A stretch of 37,706 bases of DNA. It comes from Croceibacterium_A sp044506885 (GTDB taxonomy: Bacteria; Pseudomonadota; Alphaproteobacteria; Sphingomonadales; Sphingomonadaceae). The position numbers and the translations under genes were made by a program. Shown in pieces: positions 8,208 through 16,326 of this stretch. Below the pieces are notes generated by a model. That model had not been told where the DNA came from, ran no database searches, and was given only the letters and a program-made list of their open reading frames with translations. The stretch is from positions 1 to 37,706 of the forward strand of contig JBIQKC010000030.1 of NCBI GenBank assembly GCA_044506885.1, given 5' to 3'. Numbering within the stretch: the stretch's first letter is position 1; each line of letters begins with the position of its first letter.

Positions 8208-10910
8208 ATGTTTGCGTTCCGCAAATGGCGCCCGACGGCGGCCGCGCTCGTCGCGGCCGCCGTGCTGCCGTTTGCCCAGCCGGCGAGCGCGCAAGACGCG
8301 GCTTCGTTCACGCCTTCCGAAGAGGATTTCGTGCTGCTCCAGTTGCAGGTGCGCAGCTATCGCCTGCTGAACGACATTCGCGGCTACCAGACGCCGGAAG
8401 GCGTCTGCGTCGATCTTGCCGATACCATCCAGGCCCTCGACCTGCCGATCCGGCTGGACCGGAAGTCGCGCCGCGCGACTGGCTGGATGTTCACCGAAGA
8501 CCGTTCGATCGCCCTCGACCGCGATTCGAATACGGTACAAATCATGAACAAAAAGCGATTGCTCCAGCCCGGCGAGCTCTATGACACGCCGGAGGGGTGG
8601 TGCGTCGATACGGCCAGCCTGGCTGGCTGGCTGGGTGTCAGCCTCGCTGCGGAACTGAGGAACTCGGCGCTGGTGCTCGACAGCGACGAACCGCTCCCGT
8701 TCATGGACGCCATCGAACGCAAGAGTCGTGCGGCGCGACTTCGGCCGGACGGCCCGCGCGATCTCAGCGCCTACCCCCAGGCGAAGCAGCCCTATGCAAT
8801 GTGGCGGATGCCTTCGGTCGATGTGGTGGCGCGGGCCGACTATCGCGCGAACGGGGCGAACAGCCGTCTCGACATGCGGTACGAAATGTTCGCCAGCGGC
8901 GAGGCGGCCCGGTCGAGCTTCGATATGCGTCTGGCCTCAGATGCCGACGGCGCTCCCGAAAGCCTGCGCGTGCGCGCCTACCGGATGGATCCGGCCGGGG
9001 GGCTGCTCGGGCCGCTCGCGGCGACGCAGGTCGTCGCCGGCGACGTGGACATGCTGTCGGGCAACGTGGCCGGCGCCAACGGCGTGGGCCGGGGCCTGTT
9101 CGTCAGCAACCGCGCGCTGGAGCAACCGACGCGCTTCGGCACCACCGTCCTGCGCGGCGTGCTGCCGCTCGGCTGGGACGCCGAACTCTATCGCAACGGC
9201 CAGCTCCTCGCCTATCAGAGCGACAGCGCTGACGGGCGCTACGAGTTCGAAATCGGCCTGCTGCTCGGGCAGAACCAGCTTGAGGTGGTCCTTTACGGCC
9301 CGCAAGGCCAGGTTCGCCGCGAAAGCCGCACGATACCGGTCGGTTATGGCGCGGTCGCGCCCGGCAAGCTCGAATACTGGGCCGGGATCGCCGAGCGCAA
9401 TCGCGATCTGATCTCGTTCGGACGCGATCCGCCGGGATTCGTTCTTCAGGACAGGGGATGGCAATACGCCGCCGGCGTGCAATATGGCCTCGACCGCCGC
9501 ACGGTGATCGGGGCAAGCGGCCATTCGCTGTTCCTGAACGCACGCCGCCGCGACTATGCCGAGCTCAACCTGCAACGAGCCGTCGGGCCGATGCTGCTCA
9601 ACCTCAGCGGGGCCCAGGAGTTCGGCCAAGGTAAGGCATATCGTGCTGATATTATTGGGCAATTCGGGAAGGTCAATGTCCAGGCGGAAAGCTTCGTCGT
9701 CGACGGGCGATTCCACAGCGGATTGATTTCCGAAGACGAACGCAGCGCCCATCGGGTCAATGTCGAAACCGTGCTCGCCGCCGGGCGGACGCCGCTGCCG
9801 CTGTCGCTCGGTTTCCGCCGTTCGACCCAGCGCGACGGCCGGGAAACCAACGAGCTGTCCGGCCGCGCATCGCTGATCCTGCCGCGTATGTCGCTGACCG
9901 GGTTCGCGCTCCACCGCGATACCGAAGGCGGCAATTCGAGCGACGACGGCACGCGCCTCGGCGTGCTCGCGAACACGCGGGTCCTCGGTCTGTCGGTGCG
10001 CGGCGAGGCGTCGTATCGCCTGACCGGCCCGGTCGAAGGCTTCGATTCCGCCAGAGTCACTGTCGAAAAGGTGCTCGACGACCGCTCGGACCTGCGTCTT
10101 GACGTCGAGCACGCGCGTGGCGGCCTCACCCGTTTCGATCTCGGCTATGTCCGCCACTTCCGCCGGGTGGCGCTGCGCGCCAGCGGCAGCGTCGACACGC
10201 GCGGCTCCATCGGCGCGGGGCTGGCCGCCAGTTTCAGCTTCGGGCCCGATCCTCTGCGCGGCGGCTGGCGCATGTCGAGTGACAAGCTCGCGCGCCGTGG
10301 CCAGGCGGCGGTTTCGGTGTTCCTCGACAGCGACGGCGACGGCAGACGCTCGCCGGGCGAGGAAGCCCTGCCCGGCGTCGGCATAACCGCCGGCCAGCGC
10401 GGCAGCAGCGATCCGACCGATGACTTCGGACATGCGTTCGTCGAAGGCTTGCAGCCTTACGAGAAGGTGCTGGTCTCGGTCGACGAATCGACTTTGCCCG
10501 ATCCGTTCCTCGTCGCCCGCGGCAGGGGCGTGGTGATGACGCCGAGGCCGGGCGTCGCCGCGGTGATCGAACTGGCGGTGACGCCGACCGGCGAAGTCGA
10601 GGGCCTGCTGATCGGGCCGGAGGAAACGCCGCTTGCCGGAGTGGGGCTCGAACTGGTCGATGCCGCCGGCCAGATCGGCGGCAGGGCAATGAGCGAATAC
10701 GACGGGTTCTTCCTGTTCGATCGCATCGCCTACGGGGATTACCGCCTGCGACTCGCGGACGACAGCGCCGCGGCCCTCGGCATGGCGGCGGATCTCGAGG
10801 TGACGGTCTCGCTCAATCCGGAGCGCGCTCTCGAACGGCTCGGAACCGTCCGCTTGCGCCCGCCCGCGACGCTGGCCCAGGCGCGAGCCCCGCCGGACGC
10901 GCTTCCCTGA
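8208..10910 (+). CDS. Usher-like outer-membrane protein of a chaperone-usher-type system
   Basis: A 900-residue secreted protein with a signal peptide (cleavage after PASAQ, near 29). The first 170 residues form a globular periplasmic region with paired PEGVCVDL / PEGWCVDT segments. The middle is rich in alternating beta-strand patterns, as expected of an outer-membrane barrel, and contains TRFGTTVLRGVLPLGWDAELYRNGQLLAY, the plug-like segment seen in ushers (shown here in part as WDAELYRNGQLL). Near residue 705 there is a calcium-loop-like FLDSDGDGRRSPGEEALPGV segment, as in SdrD-type/carboxypeptidase-regulatory-like beta domains, and another such domain lies near 820-860 (EVEGLLIGPEETPLAGVGLEL). 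The combination fits atypical alphaproteobacterial ushers that assemble DUF4402/SCPU subunits. Function is inferred from architecture and the two genes upstream. Confidence 0.8.
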   Translation: MFAFRKWRPTAAALVAAAVLPFAQPASAQDAASFTPSEEDFVLLQLQVRSYRLLNDIRGYQTPEGVCVDLADTIQALDLPIRLDRKSRRATGWMFTEDRSIALDRDSNTVQIMNKKRLLQPGELYDTPEGWCVDTASLAGWLGVSLAAELRNSALVLDSDEPLPFMDAIERKSRAARLRPDGPRDLSAYPQAKQPYAMWRMPSVDVVARADYRANGANSRLDMRYEMFASGEAARSSFDMRLASDADGAPESLRVRAYRMDPAGGLLGPLAATQVVAGDVDMLSGNVAGANGVGRGLFVSNRALEQPTRFGTTVLRGVLPLGWDAELYRNGQLLAYQSDSADGRYEFEIGLLLGQNQLEVVLYGPQGQVRRESRTIPVGYGAVAPGKLEYWAGIAERNRDLISFGRDPPGFVLQDRGWQYAAGVQYGLDRRTVIGASGHSLFLNARRRDYAELNLQRAVGPMLLNLSGAQEFGQGKAYRADIIGQFGKVNVQAESFVVDGRFHSGLISEDERSAHRVNVETVLAAGRTPLPLSLGFRRSTQRDGRETNELSGRASLILPRMSLTGFALHRDTEGGNSSDDGTRLGVLANTRVLGLSVRGEASYRLTGPVEGFDSARVTVEKVLDDRSDLRLDVEHARGGLTRFDLGYVRHFRRVALRASGSVDTRGSIGAGLAASFSFGPDPLRGGWRMSSDKLARRGQAAVSVFLDSDGDGRRSPGEEALPGVGITAGQRGSSDPTDDFGHAFVEGLQPYEKVLVSVDESTLPDPFLVARGRGVVMTPRPGVAAVIELAVTPTGEVEGLLIGPEETPLAGVGLELVDAAGQIGGRAMSEYDGFFLFDRIAYGDYRLRLADDSAAALGMAADLEVTVSLNPERALERLGTVRLRPPATLAQARAPPDALP

Positions 10911-10952
10911 CGCGCGGCTGCTTCGCGGACCGGCACCGCCCGAAACGTGCGC

Positions 10953-11435
10953 TCAGATACGCCCTGCGACGCGCGCCGCGAGCGCCTCGATTCCCGCGCG
11001 ATCCGCGTCGTCGAACCGTGCGGGCAACGGGCTGTCGAGGTCGATCACCGCCAGTACCGCTCCGTCATGCAGAACCGGCACGACCAGTTCCGACCGGCTG
11101 ACGGGATCGCAGGCGATATGGCCGGCAAATGCCGCGACATCTTCCACGACCTGGCTGGAACCGCTCGCCGCCGCCGCGCCGCAGACCCCTTTGCCCAGCG
11201 GAATGCGGATGCAGGCCGGCTTGCCGCAGAACGGGCCGAGCACCAGCTCCTCGCCCAGCAGGCGGTAGAATCCAGCCCAGTTGAGATCGGGCAGCGCCTG
11301 CCACAGCAGCGCCGCGATGTTCGCCATGTTGGCCACGCCATCGGGCTCGCCCGCGGTCAGCGCATCGGCGGCCGTCGCCAGTTCGCGATAGAGTTCGGGC
11401 TTCGGCAGGCCCGCAAGGGCGGCAAAGTCGTACAT
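10953..11435 (-). CDS. msrC: Free methionine-(R)-sulfoxide reductase, GAF domain (fRMsr)
   Basis: A 160-residue single GAF-domain enzyme that reduces free Met-R-sulfoxide in the cytosol. Family blocks are NWAGFYRLL (52-60), LGPFCGKPACIRI, GKGVCGAAA, GHIACDP and SELVVPVLHDG, ending with a DLDSP segment. The three functional cysteines of the family correspond to C75, C85 and C109. An extra Cys (C70) stands where many members have Gln in the GPFQGKPAC block. The gene diverges from the PQQ-dehydrogenase gene, with 61 bases between the two starts for both promoters. Confidence 0.93.
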   Translation of the reverse strand: MYDFAALAGLPKPELYRELATAADALTAGEPDGVANMANIAALLWQALPDLNWAGFYRLLGEELVLGPFCGKPACIRIPLGKGVCGAAAASGSSQVVEDVAAFAGHIACDPVSRSELVVPVLHDGAVLAVIDLDSPLPARFDDADRAGIEALAARVAGRI

Positions 11436-11496
11436 CGGGTCGGCCTAGCGCGAGAATGCATTGCTGTGAACGGGCGGTGCCCGTAAGTTCGCGGGC

Positions 11497-12933
11497 ATGA
11501 GGATGCTCAAGAAGATCGCCATCGGCCTCGTGGTCGTCGTCGCAATACTCGGTGTCGCCGGGTGGTGGGTGCTGCGCGGAAGCCCGGCCGAATACTCGGT
11601 GGAAGAGGTCACCGGCCTCGATCCCGTGCTCGCGAAGCCCGATCCGCAGACGATCCCCACGGTTTCGGTCGCCGAGCCGATCGGCTGGGCCGAGGGCGCC
11701 GCGCCCGAGGTGGCCGAGGGGCTCACGGTCAACCGCTTCGCCGAAGGACTGGAGCATCCGCGCGTGATCTATGCGATGCCGAACGGCGATATTCTGGTGG
11801 CCGAGAGCAATGCTCCGGCGCGGGTCGTCGCCGGCGGCGGCATCACCAATTTCGTCGCCGGCTTCCTGTTCCGCCGCGCGGGCGCCGCCGTGCCCTCGCC
11901 CGACAAACTGGTGCTGCTGCGCGATGCCGATGGCGACGGGGTGGCGGAGGAGCGGCACGTGCTGCGCGGTGATCTCGCCTCGCCCTCGGGTATCGCCTGG
12001 CGCGACGGCAAGCTCTACGTCGCCAACCACGACGCGGTGCTGCGCTTCGATTACGAGGAAGGCGCGACCGCGCTTTCGGGAGAGCCCGAAAGGCTGCTCA
12101 ACCTGCCGCCCGCCGGCAACCACTGGATGCGCAATATCGCCCTCAGCGAGGACGGCGCGAAGCTCTACATCGCGGTCGGCTCGGCATCGAACATCGGCGA
12201 AGGCGGGATGGAGGCGGAAACGGGGCGCGCCGCGATCCATGAACTCGATCTCGTCAGCGGCAGCGCGCGCATCTTCGCCTCGGGCCTGCGCAATCCCAAC
12301 GGGCTGGCGTGGAATCCGTGGAGCGGCGAGCTGTGGACCACGGTCAACGAACGCGACATGCTCGGCTCGGACCTCGTCCCCGATTACCTGACCAACGTGC
12401 CGTTCGGCGCGACTTATGGCTGGCCGTGGCTGTACTGGGGCGAGGAAGTGGACGAGCGCGTCGAAGCGCGTATGCCCGACTACCTCGTCGAATACAGCCG
12501 TACGCCGGAATACGCGCTCGGGCCGCACGTCGCCGCGCTCGGGCTCGCATTCACGCGCGAAGGCTCGCGGATGGGCGCGGCGTTCGGCCGGGGGGCCTTC
12601 ATTGCCCGCCATGGCTCGTGGAACCGCAAGCCTCCGGCGGGCTACGACGTGGTCTTCGTGCGCTTCGACGAACGCGGCAATCCGCAGGGCAAGCCGGTGC
12701 AGGTGCTGGAGAGCTTCCTCGCCGGCGATGGCGATGGGGGCCAGACTCACGGGCGGCCGACCTGGGTGGCGTGGGACAGGACGGGCGCGCTGCTGGTCAG
12801 CGACGACACGGCGAACATCATCTGGCGCGTCGTCGCGCCAGATGCTGCGCCCGCACCCGCGGCGGAGCGGCTTCGCGGGGCGAGCCTGCCGCCGGCGCGC
12901 GAGCTCGGCGGCGACCCGTCGCAGGCGCGCTGA
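11497..12933 (+). CDS. PQQ-dependent sugar dehydrogenase-like (sorbosone dehydrogenase-type) beta-propeller protein
   Basis: A 478-residue protein with an N-terminal membrane anchor or uncleaved signal (residues 5-27, IAIGLVVVVAILGVAGWWVL) followed by a periplasmic six-bladed propeller. Family features are the GLEHPRVIYAMPNGDILVAE opening blade, ADGDGVAEE calcium-like loop, NHWMRNIALSEDG, FASGLRNPNGLAWNP, NVPFGATYGWPW and RHGSWNRKPPAGY, the last blocks being characteristic of sorbosone/soluble glucose dehydrogenase relatives. It probably oxidises an aldose or similar substrate with PQQ, but the substrate cannot be deduced and no PQQ synthesis gene lies in the window. Start ATG 11497 is the first of two nearby ATGs. 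It converges on the DUF815 ATPase gene with 9 bases between stops. Confidence 0.88.
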   Translation: MRMLKKIAIGLVVVVAILGVAGWWVLRGSPAEYSVEEVTGLDPVLAKPDPQTIPTVSVAEPIGWAEGAAPEVAEGLTVNRFAEGLEHPRVIYAMPNGDILVAESNAPARVVAGGGITNFVAGFLFRRAGAAVPSPDKLVLLRDADGDGVAEERHVLRGDLASPSGIAWRDGKLYVANHDAVLRFDYEEGATALSGEPERLLNLPPAGNHWMRNIALSEDGAKLYIAVGSASNIGEGGMEAETGRAAIHELDLVSGSARIFASGLRNPNGLAWNPWSGELWTTVNERDMLGSDLVPDYLTNVPFGATYGWPWLYWGEEVDERVEARMPDYLVEYSRTPEYALGPHVAALGLAFTREGSRMGAAFGRGAFIARHGSWNRKPPAGYDVVFVRFDERGNPQGKPVQVLESFLAGDGDGGQTHGRPTWVAWDRTGALLVSDDTANIIWRVVAPDAAPAPAAERLRGASLPPARELGGDPSQAR

Positions 12934-12942
12934 GTCCGGCCC

Positions 12943-13797
12943 CTACCGTTCGAGCGTCTTTCCCGCCCGTCCGGCGAGTTCGGTGACGAAATGCCATGCG
13001 ACGCGCCCCGAGCGCGCCCCGCGCCGTTTGGCCCATTCGAGCGCTTCGGCTTCGTCCAGCGCCAGCCCGTATTCGCCGGCATAGCCGCGCACGATGTCGA
13101 GGTATTCGTCCTGCGAGCAGGCGTGGAAGCCCAGCGAGAGGCCGAACCGGTCGGCGAGCGCGAGCTGGTCGTCGAGGCCGTCGCGCGGGTTGAGCGGCGA
13201 ATGCGCGGTATCCTGCTCCCCGGCTTCGCGCGCCACGATCGCGCGGCGGTTCGAGGTGACCGCGAGGCGGACATTGCCCGGCCGCGCCTCGACTCCGCCG
13301 TCGAGCCAGCTGCGCAACTGGCGCGGGCCCACCGTATCGCCGGCGCCGAAGCCGAGATCGTCGATATAGACCAGGAACCCGCGATCGACCCGCGCCAGCT
13401 CGGCGAACAGCCGCGCGAGCGATCCGACGCCGTCGGCCGCCACCTGCACCAGCGCGATCCGGCCCGGCTCGGCGCGCTGCGCTTCCAGCACCGCGGCGCG
13501 CACCAGCGCCGACTTGCCCATGCCGCGCGCGCCCCACAGCAACATGTCGTGCGCCGCATGGCCGCGAGCCAGCCGCAGCACGTTCTCGGCCACGGTGGCC
13601 TTCTGCCGGTCGATCCCGCGCAGCAGATCGAGCCGGGGCGCTTCGATCCGCGCGACCTCGCGCGCGCCGCGCGCATCCCAGACGTAGCCGGGAGCGGAGG
13701 TCCAGTCGGTGGCCGTGGCGGGACCGCCGGCAAGCCCGGCGAGCGCCGCAGCCAGCCGGGCGAGCACGTCCGAGGAGCGTTCATCGTGGCCTTGCAT
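12943..13797 (-). CDS. DUF815 family AAA-type ATPase
   Basis: A 284-residue P-loop ATPase. The DUF815 core is LLRGIDRQKATVAENVLRLA (58-77) followed by HDMLLWGARGMGKSALVRAAV with Walker A GARGMGKS at 89-96, and Walker B FLVYIDDLGF ending near 150. A sensor-like RLAVTSNRR and the SLGFHACSQDEYLDIVRGY block follow. Start choice: ATG 13797 gives a normal family N-terminus. The frame stays open upstream through the whole MITE-like element to 14145, so longer products are formally possible. No good Shine-Dalgarno precedes 13797, and the region upstream from base 13810 is entirely mobile-element sequence. Biological role of DUF815 proteins is not known to me. Confidence 0.9.
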   Translation of the reverse strand: MQGHDERSSDVLARLAAALAGLAGGPATATDWTSAPGYVWDARGAREVARIEAPRLDLLRGIDRQKATVAENVLRLARGHAAHDMLLWGARGMGKSALVRAAVLEAQRAEPGRIALVQVAADGVGSLARLFAELARVDRGFLVYIDDLGFGAGDTVGPRQLRSWLDGGVEARPGNVRLAVTSNRRAIVAREAGEQDTAHSPLNPRDGLDDQLALADRFGLSLGFHACSQDEYLDIVRGYAGEYGLALDEAEALEWAKRRGARSGRVAWHFVTELAGRAGKTLER

Positions 13798-13809
13798 GGC
13801 TCGCGGCCC

Positions 13810-14084
13810 TAGACCCTGTTCCACCCAGTTGGAAGCGCCGTGACGGAGTCGATTGGGGCCGAGTGCAAGGCGCGAGGAGAGGTGCGATGCCATAGCATCG
13901 TGCCTGACGAGCAACGCTGCAATCGGCCCCAATCGACCCGCCGCTTCGCGGTTGCTCCCTCGCGCCCGCTGGCGGCGTCGCGGCCCTTGCACGGGGGCCT
14001 GACAGGCCCACGCTGCGGCCCGCTCCTGTCCAGCGGGCTCGAGGGAACAATCACGGTGTTTCCAACTGGGTGGAACAGGGTCTA
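13810..14084. mobile_element. MITE-like element with 23-bp perfect terminal inverted repeats flanked by TA
   Basis: The ends are perfect inverted repeats: left 13812-13834 begins GACCCTGTTCCACCCAGTTG, right 14060-14082 is its exact complement, and both are bordered by TA (13810-13811 and 14083-14084), as for elements that duplicate a TA target (IS630/Tc1-like). The 271-bp interior has no credible gene. It contains two side-by-side hairpins: arms 13849-13862 / 13923-13936 (14 bp perfect) with apex CGATGC-CATA-GCATCG at 13885-13900 on the same centre, and arms 13951-13972 / 14030-14048 (imperfect) around the palindrome GGGCCTGACAGGCCC at 13995-14009. It fills the entire gap between two divergent genes. 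It is non-autonomous; no transposase is in the window. Confidence 0.85.
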
Positions 14085-14095
14085 AGCGCCGCGCG

Positions 14096-15040
14096 ATGGC
14101 GGACAAGCGGGCACCCGAACGGCTGGCGGCGGATGCGGCGGGCATTGCGCGCGCGGCCGAGTTGCTGCGCGGCGGCGGGCTGGTCGCGGTTCCGACAGAA
14201 ACGGTCTACGGCCTCGCCGCCCGCGCCGACAGCGACGAAGCCGTGGCGTCGATCTTCCGCGCCAAGGGGCGGCCCGATTTCAACCCGCTGATCGTCCATG
14301 TCGCGTCGCCGGCGACGGCGCGCGAACTGGCGGAGTGGGACGAGCGCGCCGATGCCGTGGCCGCGCGCTACTGGCCCGGCCCGCTGACGCTGGTGCTGCC
14401 CATGCGACCCGATGCCGCGATCGCCCGAGCCGTCACGGCCAACCTGCCCACGATCGCCCTGCGCATGCCCGATCATCCGGCAATGGCGGCGCTGCTACGC
14501 GCGGCGGGCCTGCCTCTCGCCGCGCCTTCGGCCAATCGCAGCGGGGCGCTGAGCCCGACCCGCGCCGATCATGTCGAGGAGTCGCTTGGCGGCGCGGTCG
14601 ATGCGATTCTTGACGGCGGCGCGTGCAAGCGGGGCGTGGAATCGACCATCGTCGCGTTGCGTCCGGGCGGCCGGTGGCAACTCCTGCGCCCCGGCCCCGT
14701 TCCCGCCGCTGAACTGGCGGACCTGCTGGGGCCGCCCACGCCGCTTGCCGATGCCGGGATAGAGGCCCCCGGCCAGCTCGCCGGCCACTACTCTCCCGGA
14801 AAGCCGGTTCGCCTCGACGCGCGCGAGGCCGGGCCGGACGAATTCATGATCGGCTTCGGGGCCGTTGCCGGCGATTGCTCGTTGTCGCCCGAAGGCGATC
14901 TCGCGCTCGCCGCCGCGCGGCTCTACGAATGCCTCCACCGGGCGCGGATGTCCGACCATGCGCGGATCGCGGTCGCCCCCGTGCCCGTGGAAGGGATCGG
15001 CGCGGCGATCAACGATCGTCTGAAGCGCGCGGCTGCGTGA
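14096..15040 (+). CDS. sua5: L-threonylcarbamoyladenylate synthase, Sua5/YrdC type
   Basis: Makes threonylcarbamoyl-AMP from Thr, bicarbonate and ATP, the first step of the essential t6A37 tRNA modification. The 314-residue length indicates the long Sua5 form: YrdC domain (about 1-205) plus a C-terminal Sua5 domain. Visible motifs are VPTETVYGLAA (32-42), FRAKGRPDFNPLIVHV, YWPGPLTLVL, PLAAPSANRSGALSPT, ESTIVAL and LRPGPV, then the linker APGQLAGHYSPGKPVRL that closes over the active site. The start lies 11 bases beyond the MITE-like element, so promoter sequences must be inside that element or the neighbour; no clear Shine-Dalgarno is seen. The 3' end overlaps the converging lipoprotein gene by 32 bases. 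Confidence 0.95.
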   Translation: MADKRAPERLAADAAGIARAAELLRGGGLVAVPTETVYGLAARADSDEAVASIFRAKGRPDFNPLIVHVASPATARELAEWDERADAVAARYWPGPLTLVLPMRPDAAIARAVTANLPTIALRMPDHPAMAALLRAAGLPLAAPSANRSGALSPTRADHVEESLGGAVDAILDGGACKRGVESTIVALRPGGRWQLLRPGPVPAAELADLLGPPTPLADAGIEAPGQLAGHYSPGKPVRLDAREAGPDEFMIGFGAVAGDCSLSPEGDLALAAARLYECLHRARMSDHARIAVAPVPVEGIGAAINDRLKRAAA

Positions 15041-15368
15041 GGTTGGCCTGCGGATCGACCGGGATGCTCGGGCGCAGGACCTGCATTTGGGCGTAGGCCC
15101 TGCGCGCGTGGTCGCAAGCGCGCCGGTCGCCATCCTGGCAGCGCTTAAGGTACCTGCCGTATTCGCGGTCCAGCTTGCCATAGCGCTCTTCGCGCTGGCG
15201 CAATTCGCGGCCCCGGTTACGGTCGGCTTCGGCCTGGCTGGTCGTCGCCAGATCGACACCCTTGCTCGCCGCCTTGACCGGCAGCGTGGCGACATCGACG
15301 GCCGTCTTGGCAAGGCAGCCGCCGAGCAGGAACGGAGCAATCAGGGCCAAGCCCGCAATGACGCGCAT
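15009..15368 (-). CDS. Small putative lipoprotein, function unknown
   Basis: A 119-residue protein with a lipoprotein signal (MRVIAGLALIAPFLLGGCLA, Cys at 18 in a LGGC lipobox). The mature part begins with AVDVATLPVKAASKGVDLAT and continues as a highly charged probable helix or coiled coil (EADRNRGRELRQREERYGKL, REYGRYLKRC). Start ATG 15368 is supported by GGAAAGGAC a few bases upstream; a longer open frame upstream lacks a signal sequence. It lies 55 bases after the GIN-domain gene on the same strand, so the two may be cotranscribed. I recognise no named family. Confidence 0.8.
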   Translation of the reverse strand: MRVIAGLALIAPFLLGGCLAKTAVDVATLPVKAASKGVDLATTSQAEADRNRGRELRQREERYGKLDREYGRYLKRCQDGDRRACDHARRAYAQMQVLRPSIPVDPQANLTQPRASDDR

Positions 15369-15423
15369 GAACGGTCCTTTCCCGCCGGGCCTGCGCCGCG
15401 CGAGGTGAGCCGTCGATGAACCG

Positions 15424-16176
15424 TCAGCCCGCTTCGCCGCCGCTGGTCGCTTCGTCCTCGCACACAAGCCGGCCCGAGCCAACCGCGTTGACCTTGCACC
15501 GGGCGCGTCCACGCACCGTCACTTCGCCCGAGCCGGCGATATTGGCCTCCACCTCGCCGTCGGACGCGAAGGTAGCATCGCCCGAACCGGCGATGTTGAC
15601 GCTCGCCCGCCCGACCTTGAGGCCCGGCATCGCCGCATCGCCGCTGCCCATCAGGTTGAGATCGAGCTTGTCCGCAGTCCCTGCCGCCTTCAGCGTGCCC
15701 GAGCCGGCGATGTTGACCGCCATCGTCCCCGCCGCCACGCTTTGCAGGTCCAGCGTGCCCGAACCGGCGATGTTCGCGTCCGGGGTGTCCGACACCGAAG
15801 CGGCGGTTATCGTGCCCGACCCGGCCAGCGACAGATGGCTCGGGGGCGGCATCGTCACGCGGACCACGGCGACCGCGTCGTCGTTCCAGCTCCGGTTTTC
15901 GCGCATGACGCCCAGCGTTCCGTCCTCGAGCGTGAAGCGGAGCCGGTCGGCCGCCGGTCCTTCCACCGAAATGGCGAGCTCCGGACCATCGGTGACCACG
16001 ACCGAATCCGGGCCGAGCAGCGCGATGCCGTCGGGCGGGGTTCCGCCGAGGTCGAGATCGGCCAGCGGCACCCCGTCGGAGCCAAAGCCGTTCATGCCGC
16101 CGCATCCGCCGAGCGCGGCGGTGGCGACGAGGGCCGCGAGCGGCGCCATCGTTTTGACGAAGCGTTCGAGACGCAT
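15424..16176 (-). CDS. GIN-domain (DUF2807) putative lipoprotein/auto-adhesin
   Basis: A 250-residue protein with an N-terminal signal ending in an ALGGCGG lipobox. The body is a right-handed beta-helix of the DUF2807/head-GIN type. The sequence GSG recurs at regular spacing, one per coil: LAGSGTI, IAGSGTL (twice), LMGSGDA, IAGSGDA, IAGSGEV and AVGSGRL. Such proteins are usually exported and surface- or periplasm-associated, but a precise role is not established. Start ATG 16176 follows GGAG; an upstream in-frame ATG at 16218 is less likely. A TAGATAAC/TTGTTTA AT-rich stretch just upstream (about 16195-16215) is the probable promoter. Confidence 0.87.
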   Translation of the reverse strand: MRLERFVKTMAPLAALVATAALGGCGGMNGFGSDGVPLADLDLGGTPPDGIALLGPDSVVVTDGPELAISVEGPAADRLRFTLEDGTLGVMRENRSWNDDAVAVVRVTMPPPSHLSLAGSGTITAASVSDTPDANIAGSGTLDLQSVAAGTMAVNIAGSGTLKAAGTADKLDLNLMGSGDAAMPGLKVGRASVNIAGSGDATFASDGEVEANIAGSGEVTVRGRARCKVNAVGSGRLVCEDEATSGGEAG

Positions 16177-16272
16177 GACCTGTCTCCTCGATTGTGTGTT
16201 ATCTAAACAATACACCATGAGGGGGCGGGCGCAATGGTCGTTCGTCGATGCCGATCGGCCGCCGGTCGCGCG

Positions 16273-16303
16273 AAAAGGGCCGCCCGGAGGTTCCGGACGG
16301 CCC
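16273..16303 (-). terminator. Intrinsic terminator of carD
   Basis: GGGCCGCCCGGA (16277-16288) and TCCGGACGGCCC (16292-16303) form a 12-bp stem with one wobble and a 3-base loop. Read on the minus strand the stem is followed by TTTT (16276-16273), placing the terminator about 25 bases after the carD stop. Confidence 0.8.
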
Positions 16304-16326
16304 GTGAATGTCCCGTGGCGCTGTTC

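Noticed and set aside
13809..14085. Two 81-codon frames on opposite strands of the MITE, both ending in PTGWNRV
   Set aside because: The identical ends come from the terminal inverted repeats; no Shine-Dalgarno or protein-like composition is seen, so these are not genes.
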